Shown here piece after piece: positions 46,195-57,947 of a DNA stretch of 64,000 nucleotides (the first letter of the stretch is position 1; every line of letters starts with the position of its first letter). The notes beneath the pieces were generated by a model. That model did not search any database, had not been told where the DNA came from, and saw only the letters and a program-made list of their open reading frames with translations. The position numbers were made by a program, and so were the translations under genes. The stretch is from Icerya purchasi. Lineage: Eukaryota > Arthropoda > Insecta > Hemiptera > Monophlebidae. The stretch covers positions 400,182,557 through 400,246,556 of the forward strand of contig CM077115.1 in assembly GCA_039619475.1 (NCBI GenBank), given 5' to 3'.

Positions 46195-47912
46195 CACTAT
46201 GGGGTATTTGACCCTAAAAGCTGGCCAAAATTCCAATTCGTAAAACAGATAATCTATCAGAAAAAACAATTATCGGAGGTACGTAAAGAGTCCGCGAAGC
46301 AAATGGGACAGTTGGGTTTTACCTAAGCTATGCATTATTGTCGCTAGGTCACTTCAAACTTACCGTTTGCTAACAGTGGTCGTGTGATTTGTTGATATAC
46401 TATGGACTCGTTCTCATTAAAAATGCTGTAGTTTGGTTTTGTGCATAAGTTTAGGAATTTTTTAATATGGATTCTTCAGAACCAGGTATGTTTATCAATT
46501 TGCATGATATTTTTAATAAAAATAATATTTTATTCATGTAATATTAATCACACAATTGAGGTGATAAAATTTTGCTATTTCAGACATTGGCAATGCAAAA
46601 ATTAATTGTTTTGATTTATTTCTAAGCTTTTCTAACAATTGTAATATATCTTGAAATAAAGTAAATTTATCGTAGAAGGCATTCTATCAAAAATTTTTTG
46701 CGTAAAATTGAGTTTTTGTGTTTTATGAATTTTTTCCTATATACCATCAATATTATTTTAATATATGAAAAATGATATTATTTTAGTTCTTCTTTTGTAG
46801 GATCCCTCGGGGGTTAAATGTATATTGAGAAAAGATTTATGCACTATAATTAGAGAATCAGAGGCGTCAACCTTTGAGAAAAAAGTCGAATTTATAGCTA
46901 AATATATTGTACAGAAATATCGTAAAAGCGCAGATCATCAAAAGAAGTTCAAGCACAAATAATCTTTAATAAAGCATTAGTTTAAATCAAAATGGAAGGC
47001 AGCACAAAGAAAGAAAGATGTGTTTGAAAAAAACAACAGTGAATAAATAAATGACCAATAACAGAATGGCAGATACAGTCAAAACAAGAAAACAAGAAAT
47101 ACAGGGCAAATTCAAAAATGAGATGGGTCTTATAGTTGATGTTCCCAATGCTGGATTCGGAAATACAAATGATGGGAATAAAGCAGGCGCTTTTTTAACA
47201 ACCATGAGTTGTCGTCTAAGATAACTGGAGTTGATCTAAATTTAATATATAGATTAAAAATTATTTTAGAAGTTCTATCAAGTGGACACAAAATTAATTT
47301 CAAAACATTTGAAGAATATACAAAAGAGACAGCAGAACTTTATGTTCTATTATACTTATGGTATCCGATGTCCCCGATCATGCACAAAATTTTAAGACAT
47401 GGTCCACAAATTATTGATAGCTTCCTTCTGCCTATAGGACAGCTGTCTGAAGAGGCTGCAGAAGCGAGGAATAAACATTTTCGATCGTACAGACTAAATT
47501 ATGCAAGGAAATGTTCTCGAGAAGCATGTAAATTGTATATTATAAATAAGTTTCTTCTCACTTCTGACCCATTAGTTACGGACATGAGACAAAAATGTTA
47601 GAGTAAGATGAGTTGTTTTTTAAAAGAAAACAATCGAATTACTCTTACCTGGTGGAAGCGGAAGTCCTAAAGAACTTGAACCTGTCGAAGAAAGTAGTGA
47701 AGAGGAGTAATTTATAATAATGTTCTGTAAATTTTTATAAAAAAAAAAATATTTTATAATTTTTTTTTTTTCCCCATAAAGAATCAAAAGTTTTATTAAA
47801 ATTTAACAAAACTTTCTTTAATTTTCGATAAATATCGATAAAATCACAAAAATATCCTTTTTATACTAAAAAATAATTTTGGCCAGCTTTTTGGGTCAAA
47901 TATCCCATAGTG
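46195..47912 (+). mobile_element. Transib DNA transposon, deletion derivative
   Basis: Ends CACTATGGGGTATTTGACCC and GGGTCAAATATCCCATAGTG are inverted repeats of about 38 bp with the CACWATG tip characteristic of Transib, the family from which the V(D)J recombinase core and RSS heptamer derive. CGTCG flanks both sides. At 1718 bp it is shorter than usual full-length Transib (about 3 kb) and carries only the C-terminal part of the transposase, so it is not autonomous. Confidence 0.92.
47098..47601 (+). pseudogene. Transib (RAG1-like) transposase, C-terminal half
   Basis: Two frames carry the protein: first NEMGLIVDVPNAGFGNTNDG (about 47120-47180), which holds a catalytic-region Asp, then from 47209 a 130-codon frame with SKITGVDLNLIYRLKIILEV, LYVLLYLWYPMSPIMHKILR HG and GQLSEEAAEARNKHF. 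The last block holds the catalytic Glu region of RAG1-like DDE transposases. A frameshift near 47203 and a stop after DMRQKC disrupt it. Upstream (46800-47095) short matches are lost among stops. The enzyme would cut at the CACWATG tips; this copy is inactive. Confidence 0.85.
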
Positions 47913-47917
47913 CGTCG
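47913..47917. repeat. Transib target-site duplication CGTCG (right)
   Basis: Exact partner of 46190-46194. Confidence 0.9.
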
Positions 47918-49069
47918 CTAGCGAGCTACAAAAAAAGAATTGCAGAAATCCCGTCCATCAGCTGTAATTCTGCTGATGCAATCGCTTAGTACACAAAAAA
48001 AAAGGCCTTTAAATAGGCAGCATTTTGTACTTTCCTACAAAGAGATTAGAAAAAAAGATTAAATGCGTATAATATAATAGTTTTTTGTCTTTTTTTTTGT
48101 TTCTTTTTTTTATTTCACTTTAATCCAGTCCAAGAGAAATTTTTAAAGTGTCAATGTGCAGTAGTCGAGATATTCTGCCCGGACAAAACATCGCTGCCTA
48201 ACCGACTATGCTACTGTCGCTGACTTAATCGTTTTATTTTCGAAATACTTCCGAACGGTTAATATGACTCATAAATCTGTCATTTTTGTTTTATTTTTGA
48301 TAACCAAAAAATGAACACAAACAAAACCGATATATTAAATATAATTTTTTCCATTTCCAACGATGGGGCGGTAATCATGGACGAATTAAAATTATTTTTA
48401 TTCCAAAATTTAGGAACAATTGGAAACCAGTTTCTCCGAGGCACATCGTGTCAGCTGGTCGATTGATTATCCGGCAAAATCACAACGTTACTAACCAAAA
48501 TACAAATACGCCAAAGCTATCAAGATGTAAATTTGTGTAATTTAAGTTTTGTTTTCACTAGTCGTGCTGCGTAGCGCATTTGTGAAATTTTTGGCAATAG
48601 TAATAGTAATTATTATTAATTAATTAATAGAAAAAAAAAGATAATCTAAAAATGTATCCTTTCTTTAATTTTTTTAACCCAATTTCTTATTTTCCTATTG
48701 CTTATTGCAGGAAATTTTGGACAGTGAGACTAGGCTAATACAGTCTAGGTAAAACAAAAAAAAAAAAGAAAATGACGTAAATTGAAATAATAATAAAGAG
48801 CAATTTACTACTATGTAAAAAGGAGATATTTTCGGTCTTAGCTATGCTAAAAAATAGCAATTAATAATAGAAACTATCGCTCTCTAGTGGTGGGCAGAAA
48901 CAGTTAAGAATTGTAGCTTTTTGCGTCCACTAAGTCCATTAAAGGGTAGTATGCGAAAGAGGCGGTCGAAAAAATAAAAGACGTAATCTATGTTTACACT
49001 TAAGGAAACCATCAAAAAGAAAAAGGTGAAAGAGTAATTCTTGTGACCAGACTTACACTGAAATATATA
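47918..49069. other. Intergenic
   Basis: No supported gene. The minus-strand frame at 48884-49117 overlaps the next inverted repeat and is not convincing. Confidence 0.4.
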
Positions 49070-49999
49070 AATCCTATCAAAAAGATTAATTTTAAAAGTA
49101 GGAAGCCAAGTGTTCAATATTAAGAATATTCGTAGTTATCGACTTGGCCGACAAAAGAATTGAGATCTAAATGGGTGCCAAGTTCTGTAGATGATCCTGA
49201 AATTTATTTATAAGAACATACAACATTCTCAAATTATTAAAACACAATTTCTTGTTTTTTTCATAGACAACAATGTTTGCTATTTAAAACTATATAACTT
49301 CTTAAATTTGAACAGCCGAATTATTTACACACAAAGCAGATATTTAGGATAAATTCTAACGATTTGCCTTGGCTAGTTTTCACATACAAGTTATCTTATA
49401 TTCGGCTAATCAACTTATCTTCTTTATGTTATACACAATTTTTTTTTTTTTTTGGTCCGGCTTCAGTTAACTATTAAGCCATTTGACCATTAACCAACTG
49501 ATATAGAAGTAATTCCAACTAATGAAAGATAGATAATAATTAATTAAGAAAAAGATTAGAGATCATTATGGCCACAAATGCTTCAGCATAGTCCACGAAT
49601 GTCTGCATAAAATCATAGTGAAGGGGAAAGTTGTTTTTATATTGTAAGGTCAACCATATCTTACTCTTCTAAAAATTTGGTTTGCTGGTAAAACCTAGCC
49701 AAGGGAAATCGTTAGAATTTATCCTAAATTATCTGCTTTGTGTGTAAATAATTCGACTGTTCAAATTTAAGGAGTTACATAGTTTTAAACAGCAAACATT
49801 CTTATCTATGAAAAAAACAAGAAAACGTTTTTTTAAAATTTATTTTAGAATGTTGTATGTTCTTATAAATAAATTTCAGGATCATCTACGGAAATTGGCA
49901 CCCATTTAGATCTCAATTTTTTTATCGGCGAAGTCAATAACTACGAATATTTTTAATATTGAATTTGGCCCCCATTTTTACATTTATGTTTTTCATAGG
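49070..49999. mobile_element. Fold-back element with ~300-bp inverted arms
   Basis: Left arm 49070-49385 and right arm about 49690-49999 are reverse complements with moderate divergence; matched words include ATATTCGTAGTTAT, GAGATCTAAATGGGTGCCAA, TGATCCTGAAATTTATTTAT and AAATCGTTAGAATTTATCCT. The centre (49386-49690) is single-copy and non-coding. No certain target duplication. Confidence 0.8.
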
Positions 50000-50559
50000 A
50001 TATCATTAATTTTTGTGAAGAAATTATTATTATTATTCATTCAAATTCAAATTCAAATTGTTCATACTTCAAAATAGGCGTACAAAGTGAGCACTTTTTG
50101 AAAGTCAAGTTATCGAGTCCGTCTATCCTCTAACTTTAAAACTACCGCCACTATTTGTTTCATGTTCCGAAGAACCAAAGTGTTTTCGAACGATGTTTAA
50201 CACAATGTACCACCGGTCGATTAATAAATTGTTTGTCCGCGGTAACACAGGAATACGCTGATGCAGGATCCCGGATGAGTAAAAGCCCCTTGGCGGTGTT
50301 ACGATATTTTCGTTTATATTTCGGAGGACCAAATGATTTTTTACCGGTCAATTAATAAATTGTATATTAACTAAATACGACTGCATATACAATATCGAAT
50401 GGAAGTCTTAGAATTCGATTGTTTCTAAAACAATTTTAAAAGGGGTAAAAACGAAATAATAACAGCGAAATAACGAAATACGAAGATACGAAAAGCCGAG
50501 ACGCCAAAGGCGTATATCGAAGCGACATAATCAACTGGATGAGAACAACACGTTAACCA
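50000..50559. other. Intergenic, small GC-richer block
   Basis: Short ATTCAAA repeats at 50036-50060. The 50120-50355 block has frames of 60-70 codons on both strands, none recognised. Confidence 0.4.
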
Positions 50560-50692
50560 GAGCTAGCGAGTAATTTTGTTTACATAACGAAACCGATTTC
50601 TGGTGTTTCTTAGAATTTCAGAACAACACATCTGGCTGAATAAAATAACATAGACTAACGAACGAAAATACGCAAGAAATAATAAAATCTAG
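50560..50692 (-). mobile_element. Helitron fragment, inverted
   Basis: About 130 bp (GCTAGCGAGTAATTTTG...CGAACGAAAATACG) is the reverse complement of 40695-40835 within the nested Helitron, with several changes. Neither tip is present, so it is a remnant. Confidence 0.75.
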
Positions 50693-51476
50693 GTTTTTGA
50701 TCTATAAGTGAGTGAGTCAGTGATAAAAATTACGATTTTCAGACGTTAATATATCAATAACCGTTTGGGTTGTATTTATGAAATTTGGGGTTCTAGTTAA
50801 TCTAAGAGGTTTTAATAAATCAAAAAAAAATTTCATATGTTTATGTTTAATTAAATATTAAGTTATTAAGGGGTTAAAAGTAGCTTCAAATGGTTCATGT
50901 AAATATACACACGGCTGCTGCGTCGTCGCTAGTTCCTTTTTCTCGGCTTGAACTTGGCGTGACACGCTGCCGCGTGTCTAAATGAGACCGAGTTAAGCAA
51001 TTAAATTTGCAAAGAACCGATTCCCGGTTTTTATAATTGAGATAAGAAATAGAAAAAAACTGGAAAAATACGACTAGACTTTTCAGCATAGTTATGGATT
51101 TCTCTGAATTTAAAAATTTTGTTAAGAAAGAAAAGGAGGTAATGATCATTAATGAAGGAGTTAAGCGTCTAAAGAGTCAATCGGAAAGGGAAACTGCGTT
51201 GAGGTCTGTTGGTCATTACCAGCGACTTTACCTAGCTTTCTAAATTGCGTTAAGGTAAGTATGCAGGAGTTGATTTGAGTGGGATTAAAAGTAACAATAT
51301 TCCTCCTTTAAGTAGAAAGGCGGATAGGTTAGAAGGAATATTGGACGATAAATCGGAGTGTGACCAATTAATTTTTTTCCGATTTCACATTTTTACGTTC
51401 CACGATCTTCAGGACTGGTTAACCAAACTGAATTTATAACCCGAAACTTGTGGTGGTTCATACCAAGGCCGTGTCC
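50693..51476. other. Intergenic
   Basis: Nothing recognised. Confidence 0.4.
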
Positions 51477-51866
51477 ACGGGGAGGAGGGGTTAACTTCCT
51501 CCCATGAGAACTGAAATAGTTATTATAAATACACAAAAATCTGAAAAAATCAAAAATTTAAAATAAATATTGATGATTTTTTAGGTTGTTCTTGCATTAA
51601 AAAAAGAAAAAGAAAAAATATGCTCCATATTTTTAGATACTTCACTAATATTTTATGCAAAATTTTTTATTACGAGTATAATTAATAACGTTTGTAATTT
51701 TTATTAATGTTTATACGGTAATTAATTTATGTAAATTATTAATATGTAAATCAAAATGATGGAAATTATTAATAGTATGAATATTAGTGAAAAATGTATT
51801 ATTTATAAAATAAATATGCAAAGAAAATTTTCATCTCCCCTCCTTTCAAAATTTTTGGCACGGTCC
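51477..51866. mobile_element. MITE-like unit with GGCCGTG tips
   Basis: Left tip GGCCGTGTCCACGGGGAGGAGGGG-type sequence pairs loosely with the right tip CCCCTCC...GGCACGGTCC. The right ~100 bp recurs at 38.78-38.83 kb, but the shared sequence continues past the tip in both places, so the ends are uncertain. Confidence 0.45.
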
Positions 51867-51929
51867 TAATAAGAGCATATTAAAAAATCTTAATTTTAAG
51901 AATAAGCGGCTATAATACAATTGCACGAT

Positions 51930-52463
51930 GTTATGCTCGAAATCCGCCGAAAAATAACATATCAAATTATTTGGTAGTTCCGTCAAAGATCTTTTAAACA
52001 AATTAAATGAAACGGACGAAGCTTTACAAAAAGGCAGACATTTTCTTTGAGAGATGTTTAGATTACCTGAATAAATGATATGATTTTGAAAATTCACAGT
52101 ACAGTAAATTGAGCATATTTTCAATAAAAAATCCTCGACTACATCATCGGACGGTTTAAGAGATTTGGCCATTGATTTAAAGATTGCATTAGATGAAAAT
52201 AAACTTTATGAAGATATCTGCATTCTGAGGGAGGTTCAAGACAGCGCATTGTTAAATCAAATGAAAAAGAGTGGATTCAAGGTAGGCCAAATTTTTCTCA
52301 ACAATCGAAAATTGAGTTGGAGACATGTTCAAGAAAATAGTTTCATTCGTTTTGTCTGTGTACCTGTATCAAACACCGTCTGCAAGCGAGTTTTTAGTAT
52401 AGTATTCGATATATAGACAAAGGAAAAATTTAAATAGGCAGAAATCCAGACATTTTTCAATTT
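51930..52463 (+). pseudogene. hAT-family transposase, C-terminal relic
   Basis: Plus-strand blocks in changing frames: LYKKADIFFERCLDYLNK (52021-52075), then a frame from 52165 with AIDLKIALDENKLYEDICIL, KKSGFKVGQIFLNNRKLSWR and RFVCVPVSNTVCKRVFSI, then TKEKF and AEIQTFFNF at the end. The 'PVSN---KRVFS' block is the hAT dimerisation motif (usually P-SN---ER-FS). The usual Glu is Lys here, which together with the frame breaks argues for a dead copy. It runs straight into the DDE element at 52464. Confidence 0.7.
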
Positions 52464-54940
52464 TAAAATGGTCGAATCGGCCTCTGAAGTAATTTGGAAA
52501 AGTAATTATGTCATTATGTTCGACATCAATGGAAACGCCGATTCCTAGATTAATAGACTTCTAGATCCTCATAGGGCTCCATAAGGCCCAATTTTATGGG
52601 TTTTAGTTTTTTTTACAATATCTCGGTCAGTTTTCAAGCTAGGAGATTTGTTTTTCCTTCAAATTGTGATGGATTTCAAGCTCTACAAAATGGCTCTATC
52701 CCCAAAGAAAATTTGCCGCAAAATTCAAATTTTTATAGCGTTTGAAAAATTTTAAAACTCGATTTCTTGAAAACAAAAACATACTCATTTTTAAAAATAA
52801 ATTATATTATGCATTTTTTCTCTAAAAATATGTATAGATTTTTTCAGATTTTTGCAAGCGGTGGAACGCACTCAAAAACCCTAAAAACCGCGTATTTTCG
52901 GTTTTTTGACCATATTCAAGTCTCTAAGTCTTTCCTGGTAACCTACTTTATACTGCAAATGTCATTTCTGACTTTATTCTATACTACCAAGATGGTAAAA
53001 ATTGTTTCCGTAGGAGCGCTTCATGAAACCAATAAAAACCACATTATCGAATAATCATTAATAAGTCCTAACGGCTTCTGGTATTAATACCGATTCTCAA
53101 GACTGATTATCATATTTCTGTACATTTAGTACGTGATCGACCTCTTTTTATCGTTCATTTGTATGTCATAAATGAATTTTAATTTCAAACGCTCTCAAAA
53201 TCTTTGTGTGATGTTCGGCAGGTTTCACAATTTTGGACAGGTATCTCTAGCATGTGACAAAAAATAAATAACGGCAGCAACATGAGTGCCGCAATCGACC
53301 GTTCTCATGCCGTTAGAACATTCGCAATAATAACGTACAATGCCGGTGCAGCCAGTCGTATCTGGTTTATAATGAACATAGCAGTTGTAACATGTGCTTT
53401 CCATGTGCCTAGATCTCACTTGTATTTAGAGAATATCAACTGATGCTTTGAAATACCTTAAATCTATTTCATCTTTCTGATCCATCATTTCGGCTAAGTA
53501 AGATATTGTTTGTTGCAATTGATAAGTTGAGAACACGATACTTTTCTTCTTCTAACTGTGATTTTACATCACGAAAGCCTCGATCGAGTACAAAACATAA
53601 TTTTCCTTGCACATCAGTTTCTTCAAATCGCTTTCATTTGCATTCAAAATTTTTTTCAAAATTTTAGCATCGTTTTCTTTGGCATAAAATGGTCCCAAAA
53701 CATCAACAATGTAACCATCAGTAGACAAATTGTAAATGATTTACACAGAGGAACTTTTTCATAACCCGAATACGATTTTCTTTGGTATTCATTGTTGGAA
53801 CTTTTTTGGTGTCTTAAGTAAGTTCCATCAGCAACTAGCGCAAGATTAGGATCACTTACGCCGTGAAGATTTTTGAGAAGAATCGTTGAATGACTACGAA
53901 TCAAGTCATCTCGATTTTTCAAGCCAAAATAGGAAGACAATATGTCTTTTTTCAAAGAATTTAAAACAGAAAGTTGACTACAGCACCAATATCAAGTAAA
54001 ATATATAGCTTCATGATTTTTATGATTGGTCCTGAAACTATATATTTATATAAGAACCGAGGGGTTGTCTTCATATAAGCCCCCTTCAAAAAAAAAAAAT
54101 TTAATAGATACACCTTTAAACAATTTTATAAATTCACAAAAATAACCAGTGCGATTGAAAAAAATATCCCATTAAATGCTATATCAAAAGCGATTTAAAT
54201 AATGTTTCTAGGTGAAAGTGTGTGGTTTGAAATTAAAATTCATTTCTGACATACAAATAAGCGATATAAAGTGGTCTATCACGTACTAAATGTACAGAAA
54301 TATGATAATCAATCTTGAGAATCGGTATTAATACACGAAGCCGTTAGGACTTATTAATAATTGTTCGATAATGTGTTTTTATTGGTTTCATAATATTTTA
54401 CGATGAGGCGCACCTACGGAAACAATTTTTACCATCTTGGTAGTATAGAATAGAATACCAGGAAAAACTTAAAGGCTGAATATGGTCAAAAAACTGAAAA
54501 TACGCGGTTTTTAAGATTTTTGAGTACGTTCCACCACTTTTAAAAATCTGAAAAAATCTATACATATTTTTAGAGAAAAAATGTATAATATAATTTATTT
54601 TTAAAAATGAGTATGTTTTTGTTTTCGAGAAATCGAGTTTTAAAATTTTTCAAACGTTATAAAAATTTGAATTTTGCGCCAATTTTTTGGGGGGCTAGAA
54701 CCATTTTATAGAGCTTGAAATCCGCCACAATTTGAAGGGAAAAAAATTTCCTAGCTTGAAAACTGACCGAGATATTGTAAAAAAACTAAAAACCACAAAA
54801 TTGGGCCTTATGGAGCTCTATGAGAGTCTAGAGGTCTAAAAATCTAGGAATCAGCATTTCCATTGATGCCGACATAATGACGTAATTAATTTTCCAAATG
54901 ACTTAAGGGCCGGTTCGACCATTTTATCCGGCTAGACCCT
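52464..54940 (-). mobile_element. DDE transposon with ~740-bp terminal inverted repeats
   Basis: Left TIR 52464-~53200 and right TIR ~54190-54926 are reverse complements (TAAAATGGTCGA-(A/T)CGGCC at the outer tip, CTTGAGAATCGGTATTAATAC and CATATTTCTGTACATTTAGT at the inner part). The right side has extra TCCGGCTAG seen also in the copy at 1-1690, absent on the left, so the left tip is slightly truncated or was replaced. The ~1-kb centre holds broken transposase pieces on the minus strand. Confidence 0.8.
53225..53995 (-). pseudogene. DDE transposase relic with C-terminal SWIM-like zinc motif
   Basis: From 53955 down: GLKNRDDLIRSHSTILLKNL, PNLALVADGTYLRHQKSSNN, EYQRKSYSGYEK (ends 53656), then in other frames a DRGFRDVKSQLEEEKYRVL block near 53590, and finally 53419-53225 RSRHMESTCYNCYVHYKPDT, IVRYYCECSNGMRTVDCG, THVAAVIYFLSHARD. 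ADGTY carries a catalytic Asp; the last piece has C-x-C ... C-x-T-H, as in the SWIM-type tail of this insect transposase group. The middle of the enzyme, present in the copy at 1-760 (SR-VT-IRWVVEA), is missing here. Confidence 0.7.
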
Positions 54941-57900
54941 TTGTCAGTTCCAGACCAGGTATTTCGAAATCTACACCTTCAAATGTAAAATATAAGTTCA
55001 AAGTAAAATAAAATATTATGAAAATTGACTTTTTTTTTTTCCCCTGATTTAGACTGCCACGAAGTGGCAAGCCCAGTTCTGCTTCGAAAATTGACTAAAT
55101 TCCCTTTTTTCTTCGAACGAGTTACCCCGGGGTTTTCGCTGTTTGGGTTGTAATTTTTTTTTTTTTTTTTTGAGTAATATTGTATACGTATTTTACCGGC
55201 TCAGGGCCACAAACAATTTCTTAAAATAACGTTAAATTAATGCAGTTCATTTAACCAAAACTGCCTTCGTGTATTATAGAAAACGCACATGTCTGTCACA
55301 TTTAATAAAGGGGTGCTCTTTTAACAACATATAACGAATAGAAAACCACATTTGCCACACTGATTAATTATCCCTCCGCTACATATATTGTATCGGGCGC
55401 TACTTCACAAGACAACATCGATTTCTCTTAAATCGAAGTTCTTGTCAGGTACCAATGACATGATTCGTTCACTTTTGTTATACACACAATCAGAACACAA
55501 TAATATAGAAGAATCTGTATCGCAAATTTTATTTGAGAAAAGATTGTGATTATTATTACACGAGAGGAAGTTGTAAATATCGGAGTCTTACGGAACAGAC
55601 TCAGAAATACGAGCCCTACCAAGTTCGCTTAAAGGATGAGTAGGCTTCACATGCGGAATCGAAGGAGATCTTGCGAGTGTTTCGATTTGCGTGAAAAAGG
55701 GTAGCAATTTTGTATGTTAGAATTGTGTGAATAAGAGCGGGGAAATTATTAGTGACGGGCGATCTGTAGTTTTTAATATCTATAGCTTCTTTATAAGAGG
55801 CATTTTCATAAGCCATCATTTTTTTAAATATGTAATTGATTAAAATGTACTCGAGACCGGTGCGGTCATCTGTTCTGCATGACACGAGACAGAAATGGCA
55901 GAGACATATTAGCTGGACAAATGCCGCGAGAACATCTATAGCACGACTAAACTTTACTTTTACATATATTTTCCGAATGGCTACATTGAAGACAGTTGTA
56001 ACATAACATCAGTTTGCCAATGCAACGTTCTACGTTAAATTTCATTTTATACGTAATCAGGAAAAACAGAACCTCGAAATTTGGATTTCAGTCAACGGCA
56101 AAGGTGTTTAATTGATCGGAAATTTTTTTTCTAATACACTTCATGCTGTTAATAGCACATGACAATTCCAATCCTTAAATAAAATCTAGCGCTGATTAAA
56201 TTATTCGTTATATTATTTTCCTTTAAACTAGGTGAAAGAAAAAAAAAAAAAACAGTTGGCAGACAGTAATGAAATTCTCTAGTCGAATTTTTCTATTGGC
56301 AGAAGTAAATTTTTTAGTTTTGTGGGTGTTGTTAGATATTCGCTTAACAATAGCCGAACGATGTAAACGTGTAATGTTTTTGTTAACACTTTCAATTAAT
56401 ATGTAAAACAGGCCTCTGTGATTAGAAGTAAATAGATTGATTGAAATATTATCTAATACGGTATTTACAGTAAAAGTACACACCCATTCATGTTATTAAT
56501 TTAATTTCTTTCTTAGCGTGCGGCGATTATAGCGAAGTTAACGGTTCTGAGGTTTTGCGTTTGTTATTGGTAAACTATTCTTTTTCGGACCATAGAGATT
56601 TTAATTAATTTTTTATTAAGACGGAGGTCTTTCTATTCCCCATCTTCCTTTGTTGCGCACATTATTGTAGCAGCTGCCTGAAGAAAAAAAAAAAGAAAAA
56701 GACAAGAAAGGTCGTTGAAAAAAAAGGCACTAGAAACAGCGATTCAAATAAACCCTGACTAAAATTCGAGGGAACTAATTATCGAAAATATTCAAAATAT
56801 AACGGTCTTATCGCATTCAGATGAATGCAGCAATACGCTGTCTGCATTACACAACTGAAATAGCGATTTAAGATTGGGCTATAAAATTCGCGTTTTTGGG
56901 GTAGCGCAGCTGTGAATCGAACGAATTAACTTTTTTTCGCTAGAGAAATAAATCTGTTCATGATCATTCGTTTTACCGTCTAACATTTACGGTTGTTGAG
57001 AAAGTCATTGATTTGTAAGTTCTCTATGTTCCGTAATAGCCTGGTAAAGCCAGAACATACGACATGTAATAGAGTTTATGTATAAAAAAAAAAAAAAACA
57101 GTCTACACCAGTACTGTACTTCTATGTTAGTTATTTTGATTAAATTGTCGCTTTTTTCCCCTTACTCTAGTCAGCTCCAATTCAGAGTGTAATAGTAAAC
57201 ATTTTTCTGATCAGGTTATTTATTTTCGTTTATTTTTGTGTGTTTGTTAAATATTTATTTATTTAATCTTAATTAAGCACCACATTCGGTTACTTTCCTA
57301 TTTTTAAAACGCCATTTGTTTTTGCGGCTAAAATTGTTTTATTTATTTATTTTTTTGTTTCTGGTTTAATGAAACTGGATATAATATTTTAATTCTTTCA
57401 TTCTGTTAATGTCATACAGCTGAATACAGTTATAGAAGAATTAAATGAATAGCGGTTGTTTATGTTGCTTTTTTTTGTTCTTTTCTTACAACTATGCCGA
57501 GTTAGCGTCTATTCAATCACAACGAAATATGTCGCTGCATACAATCAAACTGAAAGAATTCGTTACTGCTGTCGCTTTTTTTTTGGTTTAATGTTTAATC
57601 GACGCTGTGTCACCAAAAACGTATATATCAAAATGTGCGAGAGTGATTATTTAAAAATTTTTCCTTTCGTTTTATTAACTACATGCACATGTATCATTTT
57701 TACAGTGGCAACAGATATTTCTTTCAATCATTTATGATAGAATAAACATTATCATTTAATGCCAGATATCCAAATGAGAAGTGGGCAAAAGCTCGTTTTA
57801 TATTTCAGCGCAAACTGTAACTGAAGTTTTGTAATTGTTATCTTTTGGCCAAAATTCGAAATTTTGTCCAAAATCAAAACAACTAAGTTCCAAACTGAAT

Positions 57901-57945
57901 ACAAAACTTTGTTCAAATTTTTTTTTTTTTTTGGCCTCAACAATA
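54941..57945. other. Intergenic
   Basis: No gene that I can support. Minus-strand frames 55616-55885 (includes FPALIHTILTYKIATLFHAN) and 56223-56483 have more balanced composition than their surroundings but match nothing I know. Short TGCCACGAAGTGGCA palindrome at 55053-55067. Confidence 0.4.
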
Positions 57946-57947
57946 TA

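Noticed and set aside
45882..46211. 109-codon plus-strand frame
   Set aside because: Probably the shadow of minus-strand exon-like sequence; no domain, and it reads into the Transib tip.
55616..56483. Minus-strand frames of 86-89 codons
   Set aside because: More balanced composition than flanks, but no recognisable family or splice context; could not be supported.
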